64,000 nucleotides of DNA from Flagellimonas chongwuensis (lineage in GTDB: Bacteria > Bacteroidota > Bacteroidia > Flavobacteriales > Flavobacteriaceae). Below, in pieces: positions 54,638-63,755 of the stretch. Where the stretch lies: the NCBI RefSeq assembly GCF_013376415.1, contig NZ_WYET01000004.1, forward strand, positions 434,001-498,000. Direction: 5' to 3'. Numbering within the stretch: the first letter of the stretch is position 1; every line of letters starts with the position of its first letter. The position numbers were made by a program, and so were the translations under genes. The notes under the pieces are model-generated. The model did not search any database. It was given only the letters and a program-made list of their open reading frames with translations, and was not told where the DNA came from.

Positions 54638-55177
54638 CTAGCCTTTTAGAAAATCTCCTATTTCGCCGAGCCCTTCTCCTTTGTAGTCGGATTTTTGAAT
54701 GGCCTGCATCAATTGGATAATGTGTGCTGGGTTCATATTCTTGCCAAGCACTCGTACCAGAGCAAAGCCTTTATCTTCACTATCCCCATAGATGATTACC
54801 TCATCAATGGCATCTTCATCACCCAAATACTTAATGACTCCCTTGCCGTATTTTGAATTGATTTTCATCAACTCCACAAAATCGCCTCCCTTGAGTATCT
54901 CGCGCACTTTTTTCTTTTCCGATTCATATTCGACCTGGTTCTCAGCATTCTTTTTAAAAGCCAATAGGTTGAACTTTCGGAGGGATTCGATAGCTTCCTT
55001 TTGCGTTGGGTTCAATTCCTCCTCGTTAAGCTTTAAAATACTTGCCGGAACATCTATGGAAAGAAAGTTAGGATTCTCCGAATTGTCCACATAATATTCC
55101 TGTAAACTTGGCTGAGAAGCACATGAAGCGAAAAGTACCGCCCCGGCCACCAACATGGTTTTAATGATCTGTTTCAT
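54638..55177 (-). CDS. DUF4252 lipoprotein (second paralogue)
   Basis: A 179-residue lipoprotein with lipobox VLFASC (Cys19). The mature domain shows KVREILKGGDFVELMKINSK, AIDEVIIYGDSEDKGFALVRV and NPAHIIQLMQAIQ, the DUF4252 pattern shared with the gene before it. DUF4252 proteins in Bacteroidota usually sit behind an ECF sigma factor, as here; molecular function is unknown. Last gene of the four-gene minus-strand operon. Confidence 0.85.
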   Translation of the reverse strand: MKQIIKTMLVAGAVLFASCASQPSLQEYYVDNSENPNFLSIDVPASILKLNEEELNPTQKEAIESLRKFNLLAFKKNAENQVEYESEKKKVREILKGGDFVELMKINSKYGKGVIKYLGDEDAIDEVIIYGDSEDKGFALVRVLGKNMNPAHIIQLMQAIQKSDYKGEGLGEIGDFLKG

Positions 55178-55290
55178 CTTTTCTATGTTTTTGATTGATT
55201 CTGAAATCTAAAAATCGATTGACAATAATAAGTTGGGAGTTTCTGTGTTTTGTTACAATTCCCTACCGATTATTGCCAATCGAAGTGTGA

Positions 55291-55830
55291 TTAATTCTTC
55301 TTGCCAGCTTCGTTAAGCTCTTCGGGCAAGTTCATCTTTTTGGTCAATGAGCCAATTTTGTTCAGGTCAATATCCCCTGTAAGTGATAAAATCACCGTTT
55401 CGAACTTTCTGCCGTTAGCCTCAACATCGCCCAAACCGGTCACGAACATAAGCAGTTCGCTCACATGATCGGCATCACGTCCTTCTTTAATGTAGAATTT
55501 CACATTGGCATCCTTGTCCTTTACTCGCATCAATTCTTCCATTTTAGAAGACCTTAGATAACTATCCACAGAAGATTTCATGTCACTACCTATTTTTTTG
55601 TCCTCTGTAGTAAACACCTTCAAACTTTTTAAGCTACTTGCAATATCCATAAAGTCCTGTGCTTCGGGGTCATCCACCTCCACATCGATTTTTGCGAGCA
55701 GATTGAACATGCTTTTGTTCACCACTACGGATGTGACCTCATCCAAATCTTCGAACTTGTCAAAAAGGGATTGTGAAAACCCGGTCAAAGGCAAAGCTGC
55801 CATTACTGCGATTAAAATATACTTCTTCAT
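55291..55830 (-). CDS. DUF4252 secreted protein (first paralogue)
   Basis: A 179-residue protein with signal peptide MKKYILIAVMAALPLTGFSQ and no lipobox. The DUF4252 domain includes EVTSVVVNKSMFNLLAKIDV, MKSSVDSYLRSSKMEELMRV, KFYIKEGRDADHVSELLMFV and VILSLTGDIDL. It shares length and domain with the next gene, but that one is lipidated, so the pair may be one soluble and one anchored partner. It starts 14 bp after the anti-sigma-like gene. Confidence 0.85.
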   Translation of the reverse strand: MKKYILIAVMAALPLTGFSQSLFDKFEDLDEVTSVVVNKSMFNLLAKIDVEVDDPEAQDFMDIASSLKSLKVFTTEDKKIGSDMKSSVDSYLRSSKMEELMRVKDKDANVKFYIKEGRDADHVSELLMFVTGLGDVEANGRKFETVILSLTGDIDLNKIGSLTKKMNLPEELNEAGKKN

Positions 55831-55844
55831 CTTGTTTCGTTTTT

Positions 55845-56279
55845 TTAATTGTTGTTGTAAATTTTCTCTTTTGCTTCTTCAAACTCTTTTAGATAGGCCA
55901 CCTTTTCTGTGCCCTTGTTAAAATTCTCCGCTAAGAGTTCAAAAGCCTTTTTGGTTTCTTGGTAAGCGTATTCCGCTTTTTGTTCCTCCAAACGTTTTGT
56001 TTCTTGGTACTGATTACCAAAATAAATACCGAAGGTCAAAACTACTGCCGCCGCAACGGATAGCCACTTGTAATAGTTTACTCTAGGTTTTAATGGAACC
56101 TGCTTGGTGTATTTTTCTTCCTTCGCCATGGAAAAGTAACTGAACATGGGCCTGTACTGTTCCAAGTGAGGTGCGACCTCGTCTTGTGCAAAATACTCCC
56201 TAAGTGTTCTTTCTTCCTCCACTGTCGCAGTGGCCTCGAAATACTTTTCCAATATTTTTTCTATGTTACCCAATTCCAT
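55845..56279 (-). CDS. Putative anti-sigma factor
   Basis: A 144-residue protein with a cytoplasmic N-part (MELGNIEKILEKYFEATATV, EERTLREYFAQDEV), one transmembrane helix (WLSVAAAVVLTFGIYFGNQY, about 70-89) and a charged periplasmic coiled-coil tail. This order and the 14-bp overlap with the sigma gene mark it as the regulator of that sigma factor. It is short and lacks a known sensor domain. Confidence 0.75.
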   Translation of the reverse strand: MELGNIEKILEKYFEATATVEEERTLREYFAQDEVAPHLEQYRPMFSYFSMAKEEKYTKQVPLKPRVNYYKWLSVAAAVVLTFGIYFGNQYQETKRLEEQKAEYAYQETKKAFELLAENFNKGTEKVAYLKEFEEAKEKIYNNN

Positions 56280-56775
56280 AGCTGTGTTTTTTTATTAATT
56301 CCTCCCTTACTGTTTTTCTAGCCCTCGATAGTGCCACGCGCACTGCTGTGGGTTTCATGTCCAAGAGTTCACATATCTCGTCGAACTCATATTGCTCCAC
56401 ATCCCGTAGCTGCAATATCATTTTTTGTTGTTCTGGCAGTCCTTTCATAATCCGTTCCATCCAACTTATGCTGTCCTCGGCCTCCAATTGTTTCTGTAGG
56501 GAGGTGTTTTCATCGCTGTAGTTACTGTGAACTAATTTTAGGTTTCCCGCTTGTTTGGACTTTAAACGGTCCAAACAAAAGTTTTTGGTCATCGTCATGG
56601 CAAAGGCCTCTACATTTTTGTACTTTGACATGGACTCGTTCTTAGACCAAAGCTTCAACAAAATTTCTTGAGTGGCGTCTTCCGCTTCTTCCCTGGAAAC
56701 CAACAGCCGCTTTGCGAGCCTGTACAGTTTGTCCTGAAAGGGCAATACCACATTTAAAAATTCTGTTTGTTTCAT
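56266..56775 (-). CDS. ECF RNA polymerase sigma-70 factor
   Basis: A 169-residue ECF sigma factor. Region 2 is seen in YRLAKRLLVSREEAEDATQE, ILLKLWSKNES and NVEAFAMTMTKNFCLDRLKS; region 4 in LPEQQKMILQLRDVEQYEF and DEICELLDMKPTAVRVALSRAR. It heads the operon sigma, anti-sigma, DUF4252, DUF4252. The intergenic region before it has a striking nested inverted repeat (56827-56907). Confidence 0.93.
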   Translation of the reverse strand: MKQTEFLNVVLPFQDKLYRLAKRLLVSREEAEDATQEILLKLWSKNESMSKYKNVEAFAMTMTKNFCLDRLKSKQAGNLKLVHSNYSDENTSLQKQLEAEDSISWMERIMKGLPEQQKMILQLRDVEQYEFDEICELLDMKPTAVRVALSRARKTVREELIKKHSYGIG

Positions 56776-56826
56776 TTGTGTCTTAGTTGTTTTTTGTGCC
56801 GTTAATACAGACCTACACTATCCAGA

Positions 56827-56907
56827 CGATACATATCGAAATTTGTTACAAAAAATTTGCCATCTGTTCTAATCTGCCTATTTTGCAGGGCAAATTTATA
56901 TGTATCG
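56827..56907. repeat. Nested inverted repeat between sigma operon and S41 gene
   Basis: Outer arms CGATACATATCGAAATTTG (56827-56845) and CAAATTTATATGTATCG (56891-56907) pair almost fully. Inner arms AAATTTGCC (56853-56861) and GGCAAATTT (56889-56897) overlap the right arm, giving two alternative hairpins. It lies in the 211-bp divergent promoter region, so it could be an operator or a leader structure. No gene is seen there. Confidence 0.55.
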
Positions 56908-56986
56908 CCATGTAATTTTACTCGATCAACCTACACCAACTACCAATTTGGAACAAAATTTGAGTAAATTCAGTAAAATTTAAGCT

Positions 56987-58477
56987 ATGAAAAAGTATTG
57001 CTTCCTATTTTTAGGACTGTCCGTATTGCTTATGTCATGTAGTGATGATGATGGAATCGAAAACGGACCTACACCCGACCCGGACCCAACTGCAGATGTT
57101 GCTGCTCAGAACTTTATGTGGCAAGCTATGAACCTATGGTATTTTTGGCAGGGCGATGTTCCAGACTTGGCTGACGACAGATTTGCATCGAACGCCGAGT
57201 ACACAGCTTTTTTGGAATCTTACCCCGATCCGAGAAATTTTTATTTCAGTATTTGCAATGATCATGAAAGAATAGTTGGGGAAGATGCTGCCATTGATCG
57301 TTTTAGTTTTGAAAATGAGGATTATAACGTATTGGTGAACAGCCTTTCTGGAATATCACAAAGCAATGGAGTGGAGTTTGGTTTAGGCATTATAGGCGAA
57401 TCCAATGATGTTTTTGGTTTTGTTCAGTATATATGGCCCGATTCAGATGCATCCACAAAGGATATATCCCGAGGCGAATTTTTTACCCGGGTTGATGGTG
57501 TTCAACTTACTGTTAGTAATTATATAAGTTTACTATATGGAGAAAATAGCAGCTATACCCTTGGCATGGCCACTGTTGAAAACGGTGTTATTTCCGATAG
57601 CAGTAAAGAAGTGTCGCTTACTAAAATAGAGAATCAAATAGAAAATCCTATCTTGGTTGCTGAAACTTTGGACGTTAATGGCACTAAGGTCGCCTATTTG
57701 ATGTACAACAGGTTCTTGAGCAGCTTTGATGAAGATTTAAATGCTGCTTTTGCCAAATTTAAGGCTGACGGAGCTACTGAACTTGTTTTGGACGTTCGCT
57801 ACAACTCCGGTGGGTCTGTAAATACTTCTCGCCTTTTGGCCAGCATGATATATGGTACCAATACCAGCGATGTATATGTAAAGCAACGTTGGAACGACAA
57901 GGTTCAAGCACAATTGGAGGAAGAGTTCCTAACAGATTACTTTGCCAATACTACTGGAGAATCAGCTATCAACACACTGAATTTAAACAGAGTTTTTGTA
58001 CTCGCCACAAACGATTCCGCATCTGCCAGTGAGCTTGTAATGAACGGACTTGACCCATACATGGAGGTAATTCATATTGGAGAGGTTACCAGTGGTAAAA
58101 ATGAATTCTCGATTACTTTGGTGGACGACCCTGGGAATTCTTTTGTTTATAGCAGCAATCGTGAAAACCGTATCAACCCGAATAACTCTTGGGGATTACA
58201 GCCATTGGTAGGTAGAAACGAAAATGCGGATGGATTTTCTGATTACACCAGCGGTCTGGCCCCAGATATTGCCCTAAGTGAAGATTTGACCGATCTTGGT
58301 ATTTTAGGCGATGCAAACGAACCGCTTTTGGCCCGGGCCCTTCAAGAAATTTCTGGTGGTTCTGCGAAAATCGACTTTACTGTGGAAATGCCTGCTGAGT
58401 CTTTTACCTCATCTAGGTTGCACACTCCCATGAAAGACAATATGTATTTGGACAAGCCATTGAAATTTAACAAGTAA
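56987..58477 (+). CDS. S41 family peptidase lipoprotein
   Basis: A 496-residue lipoprotein with lipobox VLLMSC (Cys18) and an acidic linker. A helical N-domain (FMWQAMNLWYFWQGDVPDLA) precedes a PDZ-like segment (SRGEFFTRVDGVQLTVSNY) and the tail-specific-protease core: VAYLMYNRFL, ELVLDVRYNSGGSVNTSRLL and ATNDSASASELVMNGL with the nucleophile Ser; Lys lies in GEVTSGKNEF. It probably processes or degrades proteins in the periplasm. Found in Bacteroidota as a stand-alone gene, as here. Confidence 0.92.
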   Translation: MKKYCFLFLGLSVLLMSCSDDDGIENGPTPDPDPTADVAAQNFMWQAMNLWYFWQGDVPDLADDRFASNAEYTAFLESYPDPRNFYFSICNDHERIVGEDAAIDRFSFENEDYNVLVNSLSGISQSNGVEFGLGIIGESNDVFGFVQYIWPDSDASTKDISRGEFFTRVDGVQLTVSNYISLLYGENSSYTLGMATVENGVISDSSKEVSLTKIENQIENPILVAETLDVNGTKVAYLMYNRFLSSFDEDLNAAFAKFKADGATELVLDVRYNSGGSVNTSRLLASMIYGTNTSDVYVKQRWNDKVQAQLEEEFLTDYFANTTGESAINTLNLNRVFVLATNDSASASELVMNGLDPYMEVIHIGEVTSGKNEFSITLVDDPGNSFVYSSNRENRINPNNSWGLQPLVGRNENADGFSDYTSGLAPDIALSEDLTDLGILGDANEPLLARALQEISGGSAKIDFTVEMPAESFTSSRLHTPMKDNMYLDKPLKFNK

Positions 58478-58480
58478 TTA

Positions 58481-58512
58481 AAAAAGCGGCCGATTGGCCG
58501 CTTTTCTTTTTT
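58481..58512. terminator. Bidirectional terminator between S41 and TonB receptor genes
   Basis: The hairpin AAAAGCGGCC-GATT-GGCCGCTTTT has flanking A and T runs. It serves the S41 gene and the convergent TonB-receptor gene, whose stop lies inside the right edge. Confidence 0.9.
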
Positions 58513-60373
58513 AAAGGTTTAGGTTGAGACCCACCCTAAAGTTTCGTCCTCGGGTAGTGAATCCAAGCAACTCCCTGTAATCTTCGTTTAACAAGTTATC
58601 CGCATTCAAGAATACATTGAGTTTGTTCTGTATCAGTTCGTGCCTAATGGAAAAGTTCAATAATGAAAATGATTCCAAAGCAATGTCCGAATACGTTGCA
58701 AAATCCGTATCAAAACGCTCGCCCGTATACGCATAGGTCAAAGAAGCATCAGTAGATTCACAAAACTGGTACCACAAAGATACATTCGCCTTGTGCTTAG
58801 GAATACGAATGGCATTGTCGCCTTTTCTTTCTGTAAAAGTATAGTTGGCGTTGACACTAAAATTATTCATGGGCAACCACGTAGCTTCTACCTCTACCCC
58901 ATTGGCATCAATTTCATCGGCTACATTGATGCTCATAAAATTGGCATCGTACCCTATAGCATTCGTTTCATTTCTATCAAAATAAACCGTGCTGATTCTG
59001 AACGTGTTGTCCAGTTTAAATTCAATTCCCCCTTCAATGGTAGAGTTTTCTTCTGGCTCCAGGTCGGGATTGCCTCCAAAGGCTCCGAACAACTGTGTTA
59101 AATTAGGTGTGATGTACGATGTAGCATAAGACCCCATCAATTTCACATATCCGTTTTCCGTGTCAAACACAAAAGATGGATTCACGTTGTACACAAAATG
59201 ATTTCCATATTCCGAGTGAGTGTTCAGTCTTGCACCCGCGTTCAAATTCAATCCAAAATCTGAAACATACACCACATTGGCATAAGGGTCAACAATAGTA
59301 AAATCCACTTCATCAGCAAAGATGGCCTCGTCCTTAATATAGTTCAACCCTAAAATGGTGTGGAACTGCTCTCCAAAAACATATTTGTTGTACACATCCA
59401 AGACCCAATTGCTTCCCTCGGTGATACTTTCACCAAAGGTGTCATTGGCCACGGACCCATAATCCGTATAAGCGGCATTCAAGTGAATGGAACCTTTTCC
59501 ATAGCCAAATTCGGATGACAAACCGACTCGTTGTTGCTCATTTTCCCCCAAATTGTCAGCTTCGGCCATAGTAGCATCATACTCGTTCCTAAACTTGGTT
59601 TGGTTTCCGTACACTTGCACCCCAAAATTTTCAGAAAACTGATAGCCCAGCTTCACATTGGTGCTGAAGTGCGAAAAAACATCCTCTTCATTTTCTGGGG
59701 TCACCGCAGCGGAGAGGCCACTTTTGTATCTGTTGGAAAAATCGACCCCATAATTGAACTTGCCCAAAGTTCCGTTCACATTCGCGGAATTTTGAATGCT
59801 TCCAATATTATAATTCTGGTCATCGGCAGTTTGATTGGTCCCTACACTCGTTTCAAAATTACCTGTAATCTTCTTTTCGGAGCTCTTTTTTGTTGTGATG
59901 TTGATCACAGCCGTTACCGCATTCGTACCATAAAGCGTACTTGCCGCTCCTTTAATAATTTCAATGGATTCGATAGTGTTTGGTGACAACAATCGAAGGT
60001 CATATTCTGCGGAAAATGTAGATGGATCCTGTACACGAACACCATCGATAATAATCAAAACCTGACGACCACGACCACCTCGGGCATACACCCCTAGAAC
60101 ATCACCGTCCCTACCACGGCTCCCAGCAATCTCGATTCCGCTTTTGGTATTGATGATTTCCGCAACGGTCCTGCCCTGGTTACGCTGCATTTCCTCTGCA
60201 GTAATTTTGATGACCGTTTTTCCTGAGTTTTCACGTTTCAACTCAAATTTTGAATCGCTTACCACAACCTCATCAAGTTGCTGCATTCTAAGTGAATCTT
60301 GCTGTACATTTTGCGCAAAAATTCCTTGCCCCGCCAAGACAGCGGTAATTAACCATAAATGATTTTTTTTCAT
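58511..60373 (-). CDS. btuB: TonB-dependent vitamin B12 receptor (BtuB-like)
   Basis: A 620-residue outer-membrane receptor with signal peptide ending FAQN (about residue 21). The plug domain includes LDEVVVSDSKFELKRENSGK, TVAEIINTKSGIEIAGSRGR, VLIIIDGVRVQDP and GAASTLYGTNAVTAVINITT. A 22-strand barrel follows, ending RNFRVGLNLNL. Size and plug are close to BtuB, and a cobalamin riboswitch lies upstream in the same transcript. Together these support B12 uptake powered by TonB. The divergent ABC transporter would carry B12 through the inner membrane. Confidence 0.92.
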   Translation of the reverse strand: MKKNHLWLITAVLAGQGIFAQNVQQDSLRMQQLDEVVVSDSKFELKRENSGKTVIKITAEEMQRNQGRTVAEIINTKSGIEIAGSRGRDGDVLGVYARGGRGRQVLIIIDGVRVQDPSTFSAEYDLRLLSPNTIESIEIIKGAASTLYGTNAVTAVINITTKKSSEKKITGNFETSVGTNQTADDQNYNIGSIQNSANVNGTLGKFNYGVDFSNRYKSGLSAAVTPENEEDVFSHFSTNVKLGYQFSENFGVQVYGNQTKFRNEYDATMAEADNLGENEQQRVGLSSEFGYGKGSIHLNAAYTDYGSVANDTFGESITEGSNWVLDVYNKYVFGEQFHTILGLNYIKDEAIFADEVDFTIVDPYANVVYVSDFGLNLNAGARLNTHSEYGNHFVYNVNPSFVFDTENGYVKLMGSYATSYITPNLTQLFGAFGGNPDLEPEENSTIEGGIEFKLDNTFRISTVYFDRNETNAIGYDANFMSINVADEIDANGVEVEATWLPMNNFSVNANYTFTERKGDNAIRIPKHKANVSLWYQFCESTDASLTYAYTGERFDTDFATYSDIALESFSLLNFSIRHELIQNKLNVFLNADNLLNEDYRELLGFTTRGRNFRVGLNLNL

Positions 60374-60390
60374 TTCGTTTAATTGAATAA

Positions 60391-60432
60391 ACGGGAGAAT
60401 AGTATGATGCCCATACGTAAACTTTTATCCCG
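60391..60432 (-). promoter_or_regulatory. Candidate expression-platform hairpin of the B12 riboswitch
   Basis: On the minus-strand transcript CGGGATAAAAGT pairs with ACTATTCTCCCG, with an inner stem GTATG / CATAC. It lies between the riboswitch end (60460) and the start codon at 60373. It is followed only by a weak T stretch, so it may act by blocking translation or termination. Confidence 0.5.
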
Positions 60433-60459
60433 AAAGTTTAACATTGATTGTTTTGAATA

Positions 60460-60658
60460 TGGCAGGTCTCCTGGCTTGTGCTTTGTCTCCTACCTTCCCA
60501 CCCATTGGGCAGTGGCTTTGAAGAAGAGACAATCGCCTACTACGTACTGATGTTCAAAAAACATCAGTGCCCATTCGGCACATACATTTACAGTTGCGGG
60601 AACAGCTCCGGTTTTGCACCGGATTCCCTTTTAATCCCACGAAAACTCCGTGCGAACC
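60460..60658 (-). ncRNA. Cobalamin riboswitch
   Basis: Read on the minus strand it contains the conserved receptor core: GGGAATCCGGTGCAAAACCG, then AGCTGTTCCCGCAACTGT, a variable arm, GGTAGGAGACAAAGCACA and AAGCCAGGAGACCTGCC, which is the hallmark B12-box. Length (about 199 nt) is normal. It lies 87 bp before the btuB start and should lower receptor expression when cobalamin is plentiful. The complementary strand leads to btuF, which has its own promoter and is outside this control. Confidence 0.93.
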
Positions 60659-60719
60659 AAAATTCGGGGTCAAAACTAATCAATCTGTTTAATCTTTTTC
60701 CGCAAAAATTAAATAATCT

Positions 60720-60727
60720 TACTTTTG
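60720..60727 (+). promoter_or_regulatory. -7 box immediately before btuF
   Basis: TACTTTTG matches TAnnTTTG and ends only 4 bp before ATG 60732. A T-rich TTTTTC about 20 bp upstream may be the -33 element. The transcript would start at or next to the start codon, i.e. be leaderless. Confidence 0.45.
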
Positions 60728-60731
60728 ACTC

Positions 60732-61883
60732 ATGGCAAAAAAACAGCGGTCAATTTTATTCCTGAGCTTCTTTCTGGTCGTTTCGATGGGGTGCAAACAA
60801 GTAGAAAAAAAGCAGCTTGTCCAAAATCAAGAACAGGCCTCAAGCATTGCACATGCAACCGGTTTTACCGTACAACATGAAGGTGATATCACCATTATTG
60901 AAGTCTCCAATGCTTGGCCAGGTTCGGACAGTTTCAAATATGCACTGGTACCAAAGGAAAGATTGGCGACAATGTCCTTTCCAAGAGATGCCTATGATGC
61001 CATTATCGGAACACCGATAGAAAAAGTGGTGCTCACCTCCACTACTCATATTCAACCATTGTTACAGCTCGGCGAACTGAACACTGTGGTCGGTTTTCCC
61101 AATACGGATTACATTTCTTCTCCGGAGGCTCGAGAACTGGTAGAAAGTGGGCAAATCCAAAATTTGGGCATGAACGATATGCTCAATACCGAAATAGTGC
61201 TCGCCTTGAAGCCGGAACTCATCGTAGGGTTTAGCATCAATAATGAGAATAATGCCTACGAAATCATCAAGAAATCGGGAACACCAGTAGTCTACAACGG
61301 TGACTGGGTGGAACACACCCCCCTGGGAAAAGCGGAATGGATAAGGTTCTTCGCGCCTTTCTTTGAAAAAGAAGCCTTGGGCGATAGTATTTTTGCATCC
61401 GTTGCATCATCATACCAAAAGGCCAAAGAAATCGCCCAAAAGGCACAAAGCAAACCAACTGTTTTAACTGGCGGATTATACAAAGATGTTTGGTACGTAG
61501 CTGGTGGCAAAAGTTGGATGGCCAAGTTTTTAGACGATGCCAATTCCGATTATCTCTGGGCCAACAATACTGAAACGGGCAGCATAGGGCTCAGTTTGGA
61601 ATCGGTTTTGGAGAAGGCGCAAGGTGCTGAATTTTGGTTCAATCCATCTGCAGTGACCACTTACACCGAATTGGCCGAGGCCAATCCACATCACCAAGAG
61701 TTCGATGCCTATAAAAACAAAAGCGTCTACTCCAATGCCATTGACAAAGGCGAAACTGGAGGACTCATTTTTTACGAGTTGGCTCCTCACCGCCCCGATT
61801 TGGTGTTAAGAGACCTTATCAAAATATTACATCCGGAAGTATTGTCCGAACACGAACTGCAATTCATTAAACCGTTACCGTAA
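60732..61883 (+). CDS. btuF: Cobalamin ABC transporter substrate-binding lipoprotein
   Basis: A 383-residue class III binding protein with lipobox VVSMGC (Cys20). Features include VVLTSTTHIQPLLQLGELNT, VVGFPNTDYISSPEARELV, LKPELIVGFSI, GTPVVYNGDWVEHTPLGKAEWI and VWYVAGGKSWMAKFLDDA, the two-lobed fold joined by a helix seen in BtuF/FhuD. Iron-siderophore binding is an alternative from sequence alone, but the neighbouring riboswitch-controlled B12 receptor points to cobalamin. First of btuF-btuC-btuD, with the stop directly followed by the btuC ATG. Confidence 0.85.
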   Translation: MAKKQRSILFLSFFLVVSMGCKQVEKKQLVQNQEQASSIAHATGFTVQHEGDITIIEVSNAWPGSDSFKYALVPKERLATMSFPRDAYDAIIGTPIEKVVLTSTTHIQPLLQLGELNTVVGFPNTDYISSPEARELVESGQIQNLGMNDMLNTEIVLALKPELIVGFSINNENNAYEIIKKSGTPVVYNGDWVEHTPLGKAEWIRFFAPFFEKEALGDSIFASVASSYQKAKEIAQKAQSKPTVLTGGLYKDVWYVAGGKSWMAKFLDDANSDYLWANNTETGSIGLSLESVLEKAQGAEFWFNPSAVTTYTELAEANPHHQEFDAYKNKSVYSNAIDKGETGGLIFYELAPHRPDLVLRDLIKILHPEVLSEHELQFIKPLP

Positions 61884-62915
61884 ATGCAAGGTTCCCGAAC
61901 ATATCGGTTCTCTTTTATACTGATGTTGCTGGCCTTGCTATGTTCGTTGCTTTTGAACATCAGTTCTGGGTCGGTCACCATACCTTTTCCTGATACAATT
62001 TCCACGCTGTTGGGAGAAACTCCTGAAATTGCTTCTTGGGAATACATCATCTGGGATTATCGGGTACCGAAGGCATTTACCTCCATATTGGTCGGAGCTG
62101 GACTTTCACTGAGCGGACTTTTAATGCAAACCTTGTTCCGAAACCCTTTAGCAGGTCCTTTTGTACTCGGCATCAGTTCGGGGGCAAGTTTGGGTGCCGC
62201 AATTATTTTGATGGGCACCTCCATCTTTGCAGGGTATGCCTCTCTTTCATTTTTGGGCGACATCACCCTTTCCATCGCTGCAAGCGTAGGTAGTTTTTTG
62301 GTGCTCTTGACGGTTATGATTGTGGCCCAACGAGTAAAAGACACGATGGCCCTGCTTATTATTGGGTTGATGTTCGGAAGTATTACCTCAGCAATGGTAA
62401 GTGTTCTGGCCTATTTTTCCAGCGCAGAGGATTTGCAACGGTTTAATTTTTGGTCCTTCGGAAGCGTGGGCAATCTATCCATAAACCAACTGCTTTTGTT
62501 GGGAAGCATCGTCACCCTTGGAGTCCTGTTAAGTATTGCCTCCATAAAATCGCTGAACGCCTTCCTTTTGGGCGAAAACTATGCACGAAGTTTGGGGATC
62601 TCCTTGAAAAAATCTAGAATGACCATTATCATCGCAACAGGGTTATTGGCTGGCGGAATCACGGCATTTGCTGGACCCATTGCTTTTGTAGGTTTGGCCG
62701 TACCCCATTTGACCAGACAGATTTTTGATACCATGGAACATAAAGTATTGATTCCTGCCGTAATACTCTACGGGGCCATTTTGATGTTATTGTGCGATAC
62801 CTTGGCGCAACTGCCCAACTCTGCCAGTGTTTTGCCCATAAATGCCATTACCTCCTTGGTAGGGGCGCCAGTGGTGATATGGCTTTTGGTCCGTAAACGT
62901 AAAATGATGTTCTAA
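61884..62915 (+). CDS. btuC: FecCD-family ABC transporter permease
   Basis: A 343-residue inner-membrane permease with about ten transmembrane helices. The FecCD/BtuC signatures are WDYRVPKAFTSILVGAGLSLSG, LFRNPLAGPFVLGISSGASLG, NFWSFGSVGNLS, GITAFAGPIAFVGLAVPHLTR and NAITSLVGAPVVIWLLVRKR. It forms the B12 (or siderophore) channel with BtuD. The start touches the btuF stop and its stop shares one base with the btuD start. Confidence 0.93.
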   Translation: MQGSRTYRFSFILMLLALLCSLLLNISSGSVTIPFPDTISTLLGETPEIASWEYIIWDYRVPKAFTSILVGAGLSLSGLLMQTLFRNPLAGPFVLGISSGASLGAAIILMGTSIFAGYASLSFLGDITLSIAASVGSFLVLLTVMIVAQRVKDTMALLIIGLMFGSITSAMVSVLAYFSSAEDLQRFNFWSFGSVGNLSINQLLLLGSIVTLGVLLSIASIKSLNAFLLGENYARSLGISLKKSRMTIIIATGLLAGGITAFAGPIAFVGLAVPHLTRQIFDTMEHKVLIPAVILYGAILMLLCDTLAQLPNSASVLPINAITSLVGAPVVIWLLVRKRKMMF

Positions 62916-63694
62916 TGGCTAAAACAGAAAAAAACATATTGTCCATTAGCGATGTATCCATTGGTTACGGTACTAAAACTGTTGCAAAAAACATCAATTT
63001 TGATTTGGAGGCTGGAATGCTCTGCGGTGTTGTTGGGGTTAACGGTATCGGGAAATCGACCTTGCTCCGGACATTGGGCGGATTCCAAACCAAACTTTCA
63101 GGAGATATAATCTTAAATGACAAACCACTGGAAAAATATACCTCGGCAACCTTATCCAAAGAACTCAGTGTGGTTTTGACAGAACCCCCTGCTTCCAAAA
63201 ATCTCACGGTGCAAGAATTGATCGCCTTGGGTCGTCAGCCTTATACCAATTGGTTGGGTACCCTGAACAGAGAGGACAAAAAACAAATTCAGGCGAGCTT
63301 GGATGCCTTTTTGTTGGATGAACTCCGAAACAACAAATGCCACGAACTTAGTGATGGACAGTTACAACGGGTTTTGGTGGCACGAGCCATGGCACAGGAC
63401 ACTTCATTGATTCTGTTGGATGAGCCAACCACGCATTTGGACCTTTATCACAAAGTGCAGATTTTAAAAATGCTTCAGGAACTGGCGCACCACAAACAAA
63501 AAACCATTCTGTTCACCACGCACGAAATTGAATTGGCCATTCAATTATGTGACCGCATATTGATTTTGGACGGAAAGGACCATCCCTTCGGAGACCCTTG
63601 TCAACTTATTGAACAAAAACACTTTGATACGTTATTTCCTTCGGAAATGGTACAATTTGATAATAAAACAGGAACTTTTAAAGTGAATAAGTAA
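62915..63694 (+). CDS. btuD: ABC transporter ATP-binding protein
   Basis: A 259-residue ATPase: Walker A GVNGIGKSTLLR, Q-loop about VVLTEPPASKNLT, signature ELSDGQLQRVLVARAMAQ (LSDGQ rather than LSGGQ), Walker B SLILLDEPTTHLD and switch His in TTHEIELA. This is the FecE/BtuD group that drives the FecCD-type permease. The A of its ATG is also the last base of the btuC stop. Confidence 0.93.
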   Translation: MAKTEKNILSISDVSIGYGTKTVAKNINFDLEAGMLCGVVGVNGIGKSTLLRTLGGFQTKLSGDIILNDKPLEKYTSATLSKELSVVLTEPPASKNLTVQELIALGRQPYTNWLGTLNREDKKQIQASLDAFLLDELRNNKCHELSDGQLQRVLVARAMAQDTSLILLDEPTTHLDLYHKVQILKMLQELAHHKQKTILFTTHEIELAIQLCDRILILDGKDHPFGDPCQLIEQKHFDTLFPSEMVQFDNKTGTFKVNK

Positions 63695-63755
63695 GTACAC
63701 TTTCCATTTCGGCATCAATCGGAATCCGTTATCTTTATCCTTCAGAAAATTTTTC

